Shown here: one piece after another, positions 37,945 through 46,448 of the stretch | How the letters are laid out: the number at the start of each line of letters is the position of its first letter | How positions within the stretch are numbered: position 1 is the stretch's first letter | Assembly (NCBI GenBank): GCA_028284775.1 | Contig: JANQRB010000177.1 | Span: 1 to 64,000 of the forward strand | Source: Candidatus Kapaibacterium sp. | Lineage (GTDB): Bacteria; Bacteroidota; Ignavibacteria; Kapaibacteriales; UBA7675 | DNA: 64,000 bases | Direction of reading: 5' to 3' | Translations under genes and position numbers: made by a program | The notes under the pieces: generated by a model | Told to the model about the DNA's origin: nothing | What the model saw: only the letters and a program-made list of their open reading frames with translations | Database searches by the model: none

Positions 37945-39174
37945 ATGCGTCTGCGGAATTGTACACTTTTGCTTTCTGTAATGCTTTTGATACTTTCCTG
38001 TAGCGACGATGACAGCCCGACAGATAACACGACGCCCTTGGAGGTAAACCTTGCCGCAATGATTGGCGTCACTGGCGAATTTGCGGAGTCAGGGCGAGGT
38101 GTCGTAGCCGCCCTGGCGCTGGCTACAGAGGATATCAATCGGGACCTGGGTACACAAATCACCATACAAGCAATTGCAAACCATGACACGCAGGGACAGC
38201 CCGATTCGGTAGAACCGATTCTGACGCGTCTGCAGCAGGAAGGTGTCAGCGTTGTTATCGGCACGATGTCCAGCGCGGAACTAACTGCCGGAAAACCCTT
38301 TGCAGACGCCAATAATATGACGCTCATCAGCCCGAGCAGTAATGCGCCGTCACTGAGCGTCGGCGGCGACAATATATTCCGTTTGATACCCGATATTTCA
38401 TTCCAGTCGGAGGCCACAACTGCAATGATGGCAGATGACAACCTGCAAGCAGTCATCACGATCAATCGCGAAGATGTGTGGGGCAACGGATTTGCCGCGT
38501 TGATTCATGAAAAATTCGAGGCGGCCGGTGGCCAACGCGTCGCGGACTTCAGCTATGCTGCGGGCACGCAGGATTTTGCAAGTCTGACGGCCGCGCTGAC
38601 TGCCAGTGTGAAGAATGCCGTCGATCAATTCGGAGCTGATAATGTCGGCGTGTTTCTTGCAGCCTTCAATGAAGCCGAAAGTTTACTAACGCTTGCCGCG
38701 CAGTCAAGCGTACTGAGTAGCGTGCGTTGGTACAGCACGGCCTCGTTAGCGCAAAACCCAACCATTGTCACCAACCAACAAGTCGCGGATTTTGCTGCGC
38801 AGGTGGGCTTAGTATCGCCTTCATTTGGTTTGGATGATAACGCCCGGAATGTATGGTTGCCGGTGCAGCAACGTCTTGAAACCGAACTCGGATTTACGCC
38901 CGACGTCTTTGCCATGGTTGCTTACGATATCGTCTGGATTATCGCCAATGCCTTTATCGCCGCCGGCAGCGACGACGCTCAGGCATTCAGAGCCGCTCTA
39001 CCCGATGCCGCCGCCGCATACACTGGCATAACAGGCAATACACGGCTTAATGAGGCCGGCGACCGCTCGACCGGAAACTTCAATTTCTGGGCTGTACGTG
39101 AAGCTGGCGGCAATTTCGAATGGCAGCGCGCAGGATCCTACAATAGCGATACCAAGGTATTGACGCGCGAATGA
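37945..39174 (+). CDS. Periplasmic amino-acid/branched-chain type binding lipoprotein
   Basis: 409 residues from the ATG at 37945; upstream in-frame codons are not plausible. The lipobox LILSC near residue 18 marks a lipoprotein. The mature protein shows the type I periplasmic-binding fold (Leu/Ile/Val-binding group): GVTGEFAESGRGVVAALALA, then SVVIGTMSSAELTAGKPFAD and NNMTLISPSSNAPSL, with ISFQSEATTAMMADDNL and VAYDIVWIIANAFIAAGSDD at the C-lobe. It could serve ABC transport or signalling; no permease or ATPase gene is nearby, so a sensor role is possible. Confidence 0.85.
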   Translation: MRLRNCTLLLSVMLLILSCSDDDSPTDNTTPLEVNLAAMIGVTGEFAESGRGVVAALALATEDINRDLGTQITIQAIANHDTQGQPDSVEPILTRLQQEGVSVVIGTMSSAELTAGKPFADANNMTLISPSSNAPSLSVGGDNIFRLIPDISFQSEATTAMMADDNLQAVITINREDVWGNGFAALIHEKFEAAGGQRVADFSYAAGTQDFASLTAALTASVKNAVDQFGADNVGVFLAAFNEAESLLTLAAQSSVLSSVRWYSTASLAQNPTIVTNQQVADFAAQVGLVSPSFGLDDNARNVWLPVQQRLETELGFTPDVFAMVAYDIVWIIANAFIAAGSDDAQAFRAALPDAAAAYTGITGNTRLNEAGDRSTGNFNFWAVREAGGNFEWQRAGSYNSDTKVLTRE

Positions 39175-39372
39175 GCGGCGGATGCCGATATGTCTCTAAC
39201 AGCTGGCTGACCGGGAGCCGGATCATCAGCGATCAGCAGCATGAATAGTCAAAAGGGAATTTCCAGGCTCTTGAGTTTCGGCAGGCCGCAAATGCCTGAC
39301 TGATTATTGTGTTAATAAATACAGAGATAGACGTGCGAAGATTGGTCGCTGTAGGGCACTCATCCGTAGCTG

Positions 39373-39615
39373 GTGTTGGCCGATGCAATTGATCTGATGC
39401 GCGCAAATCGTACTTGCTTAAACTGCAAGAAGATAGGCATCGTGGATCACCCGCTGGGTCGTCTGCCCAAAGAGTCCTTATCTGCGTATCAGAAAGGCAT
39501 ACGACAAACAGATCTGAACAAGTGTCATCAGATAGAGGGCAAAATTGGCAATGGCAAAAGCGCTATGACCTTGCATGGATCAAGATGTGAAATCCGGATG
39601 CCACCGAGGCCTTGA
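39373..39615 (+). pseudogene. C-terminal fragment of an IS5/IS1182-like DDE transposase
   Basis: An 80-codon frame beginning at a GTG. Its phrases ADAIDLMRANRTCLNCKKIG, IVDHPLGRLPKESLSAYQKG and NKCHQIEGKIGNGKSAM resemble, in order, the end of DDE transposases of the type GDxIYRTRxNRxxCKxxGI, GPPLGRPPK and RNxIEGKFGQGK. The catalytic Glu of the family sits in the EGK phrase (E in HQIEGKIGNGK). The N-terminal two thirds are absent and the frame quickly stops, so this is an IS remnant, not a functional element. Confidence 0.6.
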
Positions 39616-39680
39616 CCGGTGCAGTTTTCTTTGAGCTTAACTTCACCTGGCTTGCGAACGTCGCCGGTCAAGGATTTCGG
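39604..39680. repeat. Inverted repeat near the transposase remnant
   Basis: CCTTGACCGG at 39610-39619 and CCGGTCAAGG at 39664-39673 form a perfect ten-base inverted repeat, with CCGA/TCGG as outer matches. It immediately follows the transposase fragment and could be part of the former IS or a different structured element. Confidence 0.5.
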
Positions 39681-40014
39681 CACTCCGACTCGATCTGCCA
39701 GTCGCGCACTTTTGATGGTCATTGAGTTTAGCTACCGACAATGCGGAAAGTTCGATTAAGCGTCTTGGCCCGGCGAAGGCAAGAATGTCGGAGTCTATCC
39801 TCAATGTGGGTACGAGAAACCTTGCGGCGAAACCGCATAATTGCTTGAGTCAATTGCAATAAATGTTTAAGCAGACATCAAGTGATTCCCTGCATTCAAG
39901 GTCCCTCGAATGCCTCTTAATCTCTGTAGTAAAATTCCTCTGTTTCGGTAATCGGACACAGGCGGCCAGGTTCCTCATGGCAGCCGATGCCGGCGGCCAA
40001 GTCGCATTACGCTT

Positions 40015-41129
40015 TTAACTCGCTTCAATTGCGCGCCGGAATACCTCTTCTATCGAGACTCTCCTTATTTTGTTTTCAACCCACAAAAGGAGCTCTGTTA
40101 GTCCCAGCAAATGACTGCCGGCGGAAGCAGTCTGATAGTTGTGTAACTCTTTCCGCAATGACTCAAAGTGAACTTCCTTTTTGCCATCGTCGGCTGTATT
40201 ATTGATTCTATGCAAGTGGCTAACGACGCATAATTCAAAACCGCGTGAGTTATCGTGCCGATTCAAATGGCGCTGCGCGGAACGGAGGAGGGATTCGAGT
40301 GTATCGGTGTTTCCCAATTCATAGTGAATGACAGGCAGGAGTACGCGTATGAGGTCCTGAATATCCTGACGCAATTCGGTTTGCGGATGTTGCCGTATGG
40401 TATTCGACCAGTGCAGGGCTTCACTAAATTCTCCGCTGAAAAAGTAAATGAGGCTGATGTTAAAATAGATTGTCATCAGACGCGCAATGGAAAGCTTCCC
40501 TTCGAAACGTCGCAGCCCCTGCCTGAATTATTCGATAAGGCGCCGGCCTCTCTCCAGAAATCCCTGTTGCAGGCAGAAGACGAGCTCAACATGCGTGACG
40601 TCCTGAAATACTTTGATGGCCTCATCGGTAGAGGCCGGTTCAATCGCCCTGATTTTCCGGAATATCATCTCCATAAGATCGATCCGCTTGGTCCGAAAAC
40701 ACACGTTGAGGTAGTTTATCAGGTCTGCCCGGTAGCGTTGCTGGTCCATCCGGATGTAGTGCGGAGAAGCTTCCCACAATGCCATCAAACGCTGATAAGC
40801 TTCCATGGAGTCATTGACGCGGCCGTCAACTATGGCTGCTTCGGCGGTGATGCGGAAAAAGTTGAAGCGAGCGCCGACACTGAGGATATGGTGCTCTTCC
40901 CGCAGGAAGGAGTGCTGCAATATGGCCTGCATTTCGGCTTGGTCGGCATCCGTGCGTATTCGGCTGCCCTTTTTACGTAAAGCGATAAGGCGCGCTCGCA
41001 GGAGAAAATACTCACTTTGATTGGCAATTTTGTTGTTGATGGTTTGCTCCTGATCCGAAATGTTAAGTGTGGCTTTTCCGCCTTTGACATTGAACTGACA
41101 AGCTGAAACAGATCATCTTTTGCTTTCAT
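40015..41129 (-). pseudogene. Decayed paralogue of the TPR-like gene at 59894
   Basis: On the minus strand the region starts MKAKDDLFQLVSSMSKAEK, matching GLFDLIKSMTSQEK of the intact 59894 gene. A frameshift lies near 41075. The reading then continues through QAILQHSFLREEHHILSVGA to LQQGFLERGRRLIE, where an in-frame TAA occurs at 40528-40530, followed in the same frame by FRQGLRRFEGKLSIARL and then SGEFSEALHWSN, ending GLTELLLWVENKIRRVSIEE. These blocks align in order with the intact protein (LNRGRLDEG, LFFLSGRWSMAL, GLVEILTWVQSRLQKRPIAE). About 170 residues of the N-terminal half are missing. So it carries at least one frameshift, one nonsense codon and a deletion. Confidence 0.75.
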
Positions 41130-41493
41130 TGGCCACAGGACACATGGTGATACAATTTCCGGTTCAGCTTCATTCACCGACTTCGGGCACTGTAAATCAT
41201 CGACAGCGAGCGTAATCCGCTTGAAACATGACAGACTTGCTTCGAGCTTTACTGGAGATTATTGCCGACTCAGCCTTTGAAATCTATAATATACTTCGCA
41301 ATGTTATATACGCCAACCATTTACTTGGCAAGCACTTAGAGCATTTTGCCTTCCCCTGCCTTACCAGAACATCATCTTTAGAACTTTGATTGTAGGAATC
41401 AGAGTGGTTAGCTCCAACAGCAATTAGGCGCTACATTGTTTACGGCTGAACTGATATGTCAAATTTGACAGACAAAAAACATTGGAGCTTTGT
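41130..41493. other. Intergenic stretch upstream of the 41494 gene
   Basis: About 360 bases, visibly AT-rich, with no recognised element except the ribosome binding site noted for the next gene. A promoter for 41494 should lie here. Confidence 0.35.
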
Positions 41494-42120
41494 ATGAATC
41501 GTAATTTCGGATTATCTGTTTTCATCGTCTTGTTCGTGTTGATCGTCGCTTCCTCATCTCATGTAAACGCCCAGGAAACATGCCTGTCACAAGGTGTCAA
41601 TTCATGTGACCCTGTTATGGAGTTGCCTGATTGGAATCTCTGCTTCATCTTCAACGATAAAATGTTGGCATTTAAGCCGACCAGCGCTACCATCTGGTGT
41701 TATGGATCTGGTTTGTATGAGTGTACGTACAACGATAATGTACCTTCATGCCGGGCGCGAGCATCGTGCATTTGGACAAGTACAAGCAGTAGTTTTCCGG
41801 GTGGTGAGTTCTGCTCGGAACTGCTTGGGAGTACGTCAACTTCAATGACAATCACAAGCGATTTCTTTCCGACTAGCTGGCCGACAGATAAGATACCTGA
41901 CAAAGTAGTGTTTAACTATAACTTTCCTAATGATCCGGCTGACAGCAATCAGGTTTCAGTGACTCTGTATAAGCCGGGTTCCGGCACGGGCATAATAATA
42001 GGCGCGATTGATCTTACGGACCCGGAGCTGTTGCCTGATATAGCGGCGCAAACATCCTTCAGGAAGAATGAGCATTCAGCAGCTCCGCGAGCTCCCGGCA
42101 GTGTGCGGAAAAAGAAATAG
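41494..42120 (+). CDS. Exported Cys-containing protein of unknown function
   Basis: 208 residues. The start at 41494 is favoured by GGAG at 41484-41487; a start 12 bases upstream is possible. The signal peptide is MNRNFGLSVFIVLFVLIVAS up to about residue 27. The mature protein is short, with eight Cys in its first half (TCLSQGVNSC, LYECTYNDNVPSCRARASC), and ends in a Ser/Arg/Lys-rich tail (RAPGSVRKKK). I recognise no family. It lies 194 bases upstream of the decarboxylase-like gene and may belong to the same accessory block. Confidence 0.7.
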   Translation: MNRNFGLSVFIVLFVLIVASSSHVNAQETCLSQGVNSCDPVMELPDWNLCFIFNDKMLAFKPTSATIWCYGSGLYECTYNDNVPSCRARASCIWTSTSSSFPGGEFCSELLGSTSTSMTITSDFFPTSWPTDKIPDKVVFNYNFPNDPADSNQVSVTLYKPGSGTGIIIGAIDLTDPELLPDIAAQTSFRKNEHSAAPRAPGSVRKKK

Positions 42121-42313
42121 TTTTGGTTCGTTTACCGGAGATTAACTGGCTCCAATGTCTGCCCCTGTGCACCTGGCAGCCGGGGGCGGGCTCGGAGCGC
42201 CAAGCACAGTGTCCATTTAGTTTGTTAATAGAATTGTGGCGCTAATGCCTGCAAATGGAAAGCTGAATTGATAGTTCCAGATACGATTACTTTAAGCGAT
42301 TTAAGGCAAAGAT

Positions 42314-43507
42314 TTGCCGAGACCTAAAGTGAAGACTCGAATGCACAAGATTGTTAAAGAACTCAAATCGCTGATACAGCGGTACGATTGGACGAATGAC
42401 TTCTGCGAAGCCATACGGAAGGCTCAGTCCTACAAAGTGCCGCAAATTGCGCACATCAGGAATTTGAACGACTACCTGGAATATATTAACGAGCTTGTCA
42501 CCTGGACGCCGAAAGACACAAAAGCCGATTCCCGGCTTATGTACGACAAAATCGTGGAGTTCTATTTTTTCCTCGATCAGCCGGCGCTCAAAAAACTCCA
42601 GAGCCCGCTTCATCCGGAGTTGAAAGTCGCGGAGCTTAGCCCTTTGTCCCGCTGGATCGTGGAATTTGCCGAACACTGGGGCAGCTACCTCGATACGCCG
42701 GAATCGGCGCAGGAGGTCGAGATGTTTAAGAGCGACCCGCATTTTAATTGGGGTGAATACATGCCACCGCCCAGTGGGTATCTGACGTTCAACCAATTCT
42801 TTGCGCGTCATGTCAAACCCGGAATGCGTCCGATTGCGGGCTTGTGCGACAACAGTATTTTGGTCTCGCCTGCCGACAGTACATTCGTTGGCTGGTGGCG
42901 GATCGGTGAAAGTTCGCAGATCTGCGTTGATGGAGAGCGCTATGGTATTGTTGAATCCAAGGGAATTCGGTGGTCTATCCGGGAATTGCTGAAGGATAGC
43001 GTTTTTGCAGACCGATTCAAAGGCGGAATCTTCACACATAGTATTCTCAACGTTTACGATTACCATCGTTGGCATTCGCCTGTACAGGGCAAGATTGTGG
43101 AAGCAAAGTTAATTCAGGGACAGGCATACCTGGATGTCAGGGTGAAACAGATTCGTATGAACGGGCAGTCGGTAAACCAATTAACTGCATCAGACGGCAT
43201 TGGCTATCAGTTTGTCCAGACCCGCGGCCTGGTCATTATTGATTCACCAATCGGATTGGTGGCGTGCCTGCCTATGGGAATGTCCAGAGTGACTTCGGTC
43301 AGGATCACCGCTGAAGCAGGGATAAGTATACACAAAGGAGAAGAGTTAGGATACTTTCAGTTCGGCGGCTCTGATTTTGTCATGGTGTTCGAACGCGCCG
43401 CTAATGTACAGTTGCTTAACCAGGCTGGTGCACACGTGCAACAGGGCGCCTGCATCGGCAATGCCTATCCTTACCAGCAATATAGGGACACGGCTGTTAA
43501 AGGCTGA
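42314..43507 (+). CDS. PsiD/phosphatidylserine-decarboxylase-like pyruvoyl enzyme
   Basis: 397 residues. It begins with an all-helical PSDC-like extension (~1-150) and then GYLTFNQFFARHVKPGMRPI, the FFxRxxxPGxRPI hallmark of PSD-type enzymes. The catalytic candidates are D188 in VSPADST, H251 and H254 in YHRWHSPVQGK and S353 in QFGGSDFVMVFE, the position of the LGST self-cleavage serine. Known for the family: Ser cleavage forms a pyruvoyl group used for decarboxylation. The overall layout (long N-terminal extension, GGS rather than LGST) fits the PsiD/L-tryptophan-decarboxylase-like branch more than canonical phosphatidylserine decarboxylase, so substrate is open. It is followed by AidA/PixA-like genes. 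Confidence 0.85.
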   Translation: MPRPKVKTRMHKIVKELKSLIQRYDWTNDFCEAIRKAQSYKVPQIAHIRNLNDYLEYINELVTWTPKDTKADSRLMYDKIVEFYFFLDQPALKKLQSPLHPELKVAELSPLSRWIVEFAEHWGSYLDTPESAQEVEMFKSDPHFNWGEYMPPPSGYLTFNQFFARHVKPGMRPIAGLCDNSILVSPADSTFVGWWRIGESSQICVDGERYGIVESKGIRWSIRELLKDSVFADRFKGGIFTHSILNVYDYHRWHSPVQGKIVEAKLIQGQAYLDVRVKQIRMNGQSVNQLTASDGIGYQFVQTRGLVIIDSPIGLVACLPMGMSRVTSVRITAEAGISIHKGEELGYFQFGGSDFVMVFERAANVQLLNQAGAHVQQGACIGNAYPYQQYRDTAVKG

Positions 43508-43599
43508 CCCTTGATTTTGATTGCCTCATAGGCAACTACAACAATTGGCATCAACATTATTGATTCATTTTCTGCAACATTTGAGACTTGAGAATACCA

Positions 43600-43825
43600 T
43601 GAAAGTGAGCATTGTTCGACACAAAACCTTACATAGCATTGCAACGATGCTCGTTTTATGTTGCTGGCTATCGATCGGGAAAATCCGCAGCTCAAGGGAG
43701 CATTGGCTTTGCCGGATCCGCAGATCCCCGGATTTAAGTTCCCGAGGGCCCAGGCCGGCATCCACGAGTGGGTGCAAACGGATAAAAAGGTGTGTTATCA
43801 CGAGTCCTGTACTTCACTCTTGTAA
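43600..43825 (+). pseudogene. Gene fragment with frameshift
   Basis: After the decarboxylase gene, MKVSIVRHKTLHSIATMLVL starts at 43600 in one frame. A +2 frame from 43658 reads ENPQLKGALALPDPQIPGFK and FPRAQAGIHEWVQTDKK, which looks like coherent protein sequence, then stops. The two frames together look like the N-terminal remnant of an exported protein truncated where the repeated block at 43795 begins. No family is certain. Confidence 0.35.
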
Positions 43826-43945
43826 CAGTCAGGCACCCGAGTGAACGTAAGCGCTGCTGTACGAGCGGCGCAGGTTTTCATTCATCCTTCTCATACTTTA
43901 CTAAGAAAGTTGCGGGCTGTAAATACGACAGCTCAAGACAGCTCC
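43795..43945 (+). repeat. Duplicated intergenic block, copy 1
   Basis: Matches the block at 45057-45195 along ~140 bases, from TATCACGAG through CACTCT.GTAACAG, CCTTCTCAT and ending in a hairpin (here GGGCTGT...ACAGCTC). It precedes the first AidA-like gene. Confidence 0.7.
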
Positions 43946-44060
43946 TTGTTTAACACAAGAGTTTCAACAAGAAGTAAAATTCAATCCTGAATATGCCGAG
44001 CAAACTGCAATGGCATTAGCAGTATCAATTTCTTTTTCCAATTTATTGCGAGGACTAATT

Positions 44061-44474
44061 ATGGCAGCAATTCAGCCAAGTGAATGTTCGGTTTTCATCC
44101 AGATTTGGGTGGACACCAACGCATTACAGAACGGTTTGACTAATGGTGTTTATCTCGTGGACAACAACCTGGCTCACGGCAGCACTAATGAGGGAACTAC
44201 CGATCTCAATACGAACCTTCCGACAAATGCAAAGATCTGCTGGACGATCTTAAATACCAATGTTAACTGGAATGGACAACTGTCCATCCAAAACTTCGGG
44301 AATGCAGGAGTGTTTGGAGCCGGAGGAACACCCCAGCAAATCAATGCGCAAACCTGGACCGGACAGGTTCAAGAAAATGGCGCCGACAATTATGCCATTT
44401 ACATCAACGCAGTCCCCCCGGGCGGCACCGGAATTACGACGTCCCTGAATCCGAAGTTAACCGTTTCTTCCTAA
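44061..44474 (+). CDS. AidA/PixA-like inclusion-body family protein
   Basis: 137 residues from the ATG at 44061 (GAGG Shine-Dalgarno); an upstream ATG at 44010 is less likely. VYLVDNNLAHGSTNEGTTDL, then LNTNLPTNAKICWTIL, WTGQVQENGADNYAIYINAV fit the AidA/PixA family (PF12306-type), which binds nothing obvious but forms crystalline inclusions in some bacteria and is quorum-regulated in others. The C-terminus is shorter than usual and lacks the final W-DP block. It is a tandem paralogue of 44542. Likely cytoplasmic or self-assembling. Confidence 0.7.
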   Translation: MAAIQPSECSVFIQIWVDTNALQNGLTNGVYLVDNNLAHGSTNEGTTDLNTNLPTNAKICWTILNTNVNWNGQLSIQNFGNAGVFGAGGTPQQINAQTWTGQVQENGADNYAIYINAVPPGGTGITTSLNPKLTVSS

Positions 44475-44541
44475 ACCCCATCTGTCAGGCGCAGTTGCGC
44501 ATCAATACTCTTTTTGAACAAACTTTCTAAAGGATGAAATA

Positions 44542-45036
44542 ATGAATCTCTATGAAGACAGACTTGTCGTTGCAGCATCGGACACAGCCGAGCTCAATCC
44601 CAATACCGCAATCACCATCGCGGTAGATACGGCCTATGTAGGTTCGATGCATGGAAAAAAAATAGGACAGGCCATTTATATGATGGACAACATGCTGGCC
44701 AATGGAAGCAAAGGCGAAGGGACCCTGGATCTTCATACAAACTGCAATGTCGGTTCGCTCATCGGCTGGAACAGCGTAGCGATTAACGGAGAAGGCAGTA
44801 GTGGCGACACAGTCGTCATTACAGGATTTACCGTTTCACAAGGCAATGTGTTTACGGCCGCCGGACAGCCCCGAGAGGTGCCGCCCCCCAAGGGCGAACC
44901 GGCCGGCAGCTACTGGGTCGGACAAGCGATGAATAGCGGCAGTCAAACCTATCGGATCGAGATTAAAGTAACGATAGGCAAACTTCATCCGGTTTCCTAC
45001 TACTACACCTGGGATCCCTTTATTACGGCGAGCTAG
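44542..45036 (+). CDS. AidA/PixA-like inclusion-body family protein
   Basis: 164 residues, start supported by an AAGGATG upstream. The sequence shows YMMDNMLANGSKGEGTLDLH, then TNCNVGSLIGWNSVAINGEG, a QTYRIEIKVTIGK strand and the closing YYYTWDPFITAS, matching the typical GTGDL, VGD.IRW, NYQVRFALYE and YFQWDPTI phrases of AidA/PixA proteins. This copy has the full C-terminus. It is a tandem duplicate of 44061 with 67 bases between them. A structural, inclusion-forming role is the family precedent; the actual role here is inferred. Confidence 0.8.
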   Translation: MNLYEDRLVVAASDTAELNPNTAITIAVDTAYVGSMHGKKIGQAIYMMDNMLANGSKGEGTLDLHTNCNVGSLIGWNSVAINGEGSSGDTVVITGFTVSQGNVFTAAGQPREVPPPKGEPAGSYWVGQAMNSGSQTYRIEIKVTIGKLHPVSYYYTWDPFITAS

Positions 45037-45056
45037 CAGCTGGAACAATTGCGGCT

Positions 45057-45195
45057 ATCACGAGCCCTATGCTTCACTCTAGTAACAGACTGGCATCCAG
45101 CTGCCATTAAACCTGGTTGTCCGAGCGGCACGGGTTTCCACCTATCCTTCTCATGTGTAACGACAATTGTTGCGAGCTGTAATTGTTACAGCTCA
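45057..45195 (+). repeat. Duplicated intergenic block, copy 2
   Basis: Second copy of the block at 43795-43945, placed just after the second AidA-like gene. It ends in a perfect hairpin, GAGCTGTAA/TTACAGCTC with a TTG loop, which may act as a terminator. The MITE-like copy D follows directly. Confidence 0.7.
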
Positions 45196-45197
45196 CA

Positions 45198-45375
45198 CTA
45201 TTGCTTTGTCAAATTAGTTGTTTTTAAGTCCCCCTCTTTTTTGAAAGAGGGGCTAGGGGAGTTAAGTAGTCCTTAAATACTCATAACCCCTCCCCGTTCG
45301 GCGCTCAGTCCGCGCCTCACCCCCTTAGCTTAAGGTGAGGTGTGCCTACAAAAATTTTCATTGACAAAGCACTAG
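45198..45375 (+). repeat. MITE-like dispersed repeat, copy D
   Basis: Best preserved copy. Left end CTATTGCTTTGTCAA at 45198-45212, right end TTGACAAAGCACTAG at 45361-45375, matching as inverted repeats at 14 of 15 bases. The interior carries CGTTCGGCGCTCAGTCCGCG as in A and F. Non-coding. Confidence 0.85.
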
Positions 45376-45583
45376 ACCTGTATTTAGCACGAATGCCCCA
45401 ACGATATGCCCGGAGAAGTTACAAACGAGCAAACGACCTGATCCTCTCGCCAAACCTTTAATCCTTGTTAAAGAAACCGCATGGCAAACCCCGGCACAAG
45501 GTTCTAAATTGCTCTTTTCCAGGGTGCATCGAGGCGGCAAACACTTAAACAATTATTCTAACAGCATTCTATCGGAGAAAATC

Positions 45584-46003
45584 ATGTCAAACGGGAATGA
45601 TCAAAACTTAACAGTATCAAATCTGACGGTACAGGATTCTACAACTCTGAACGGCCCTGTCGAAATGATCCGAACCAACAAAGGTGTCAATGTAGGAAGC
45701 TACACCGCGCCCACGGATGGATTTTTAGTTGGGAGCATTTGGGTGACCCCCGGTACGAAATCCTTGTCAAGCGCCTATATCTCGTGTGAGTCCAATGGCG
45801 GCTATAGCTGCAGTGCTTCCGGCGGCAATGCCTCTGGCTCCAAGGCTTTACCCTATTCGAATAGCTTTACGATGCCTGTCGCTAAGGGCTCGGGCCTGTC
45901 ACTTAAATTCGAGTGTACGGAAGGCGATACCGACCTAGCGCAATTCTGGTTCCAGTGGATTCCTTTAGGGGCGAATTTGCCGCTTAACTATGTTGGTTCC
46001 TGA
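45584..46003 (+). CDS. Orphan protein between two MITE-like repeats
   Basis: 139 residues from the ATG at 45584 (GGAGAAA upstream); the frame is open further up but the region is repeat-derived. MSNGNDQNLTVSNLTVQDST, then GSYTAPTDGFLVGSIWVTPG, SNGGYSCSASGGNASGSK and FWFQWIPLGANLPLNYVGS suggest a small beta-sheet protein with Ser/Gly/Thr-rich loops and a Trp-rich end. No signal peptide. I recognise no family. The gene sits exactly between copies D and E in direct orientation. Confidence 0.6.
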   Translation: MSNGNDQNLTVSNLTVQDSTTLNGPVEMIRTNKGVNVGSYTAPTDGFLVGSIWVTPGTKSLSSAYISCESNGGYSCSASGGNASGSKALPYSNSFTMPVAKGSGLSLKFECTEGDTDLAQFWFQWIPLGANLPLNYVGS

Positions 46004-46290
46004 CAAGGGTGCTGACCGGCACTAGGCCGAGAATCGATTTAGTTAATGCCGTCTACTTTCTGCCGGGTTCACCACTACTGATACAAATGGCTATTTGATA
46101 TAGCTCTACGGTGTCAGATACGTGAGCCCGGCATTCATTCGATCCTCTCCCGGCTTCAGCATGAGTTTCGGCCCAGCGGCGCGTGCAGATGTAATTCTAT
46201 TGCAAAAATATTGCGGTAAACACGGTCCGGCAGGCAGTCTGACACATACACTTACCGTCTTGCAAGAACGAGAGGGAGACTTGAGAAGAA

Positions 46291-46448
46291 CTATTGCCTT
46301 GTCAACTAAGTTATTTTTAAATTTCTCTCATTTTTTGAAAAAGGGGCCAGGGGAGTTAAGAAGTACTTAAAAGCTCATAACCCCTCCCAACCTCCCCTTA
46401 CCTCAAGGGGAGGTGTAACTATAAAAATCTTTATTGACACAGCAAATG
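46291..46448 (+). repeat. MITE-like dispersed repeat, copy E
   Basis: Left end CTATTGCCTTGTCAAC at 46291-46306, degenerate right end ATTGACACAG. Contains the AAGGGGCCAGGGGAGTTAAG and AACCCCTCCCAACCTCCCC segments. Same orientation as D. Confidence 0.75.
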
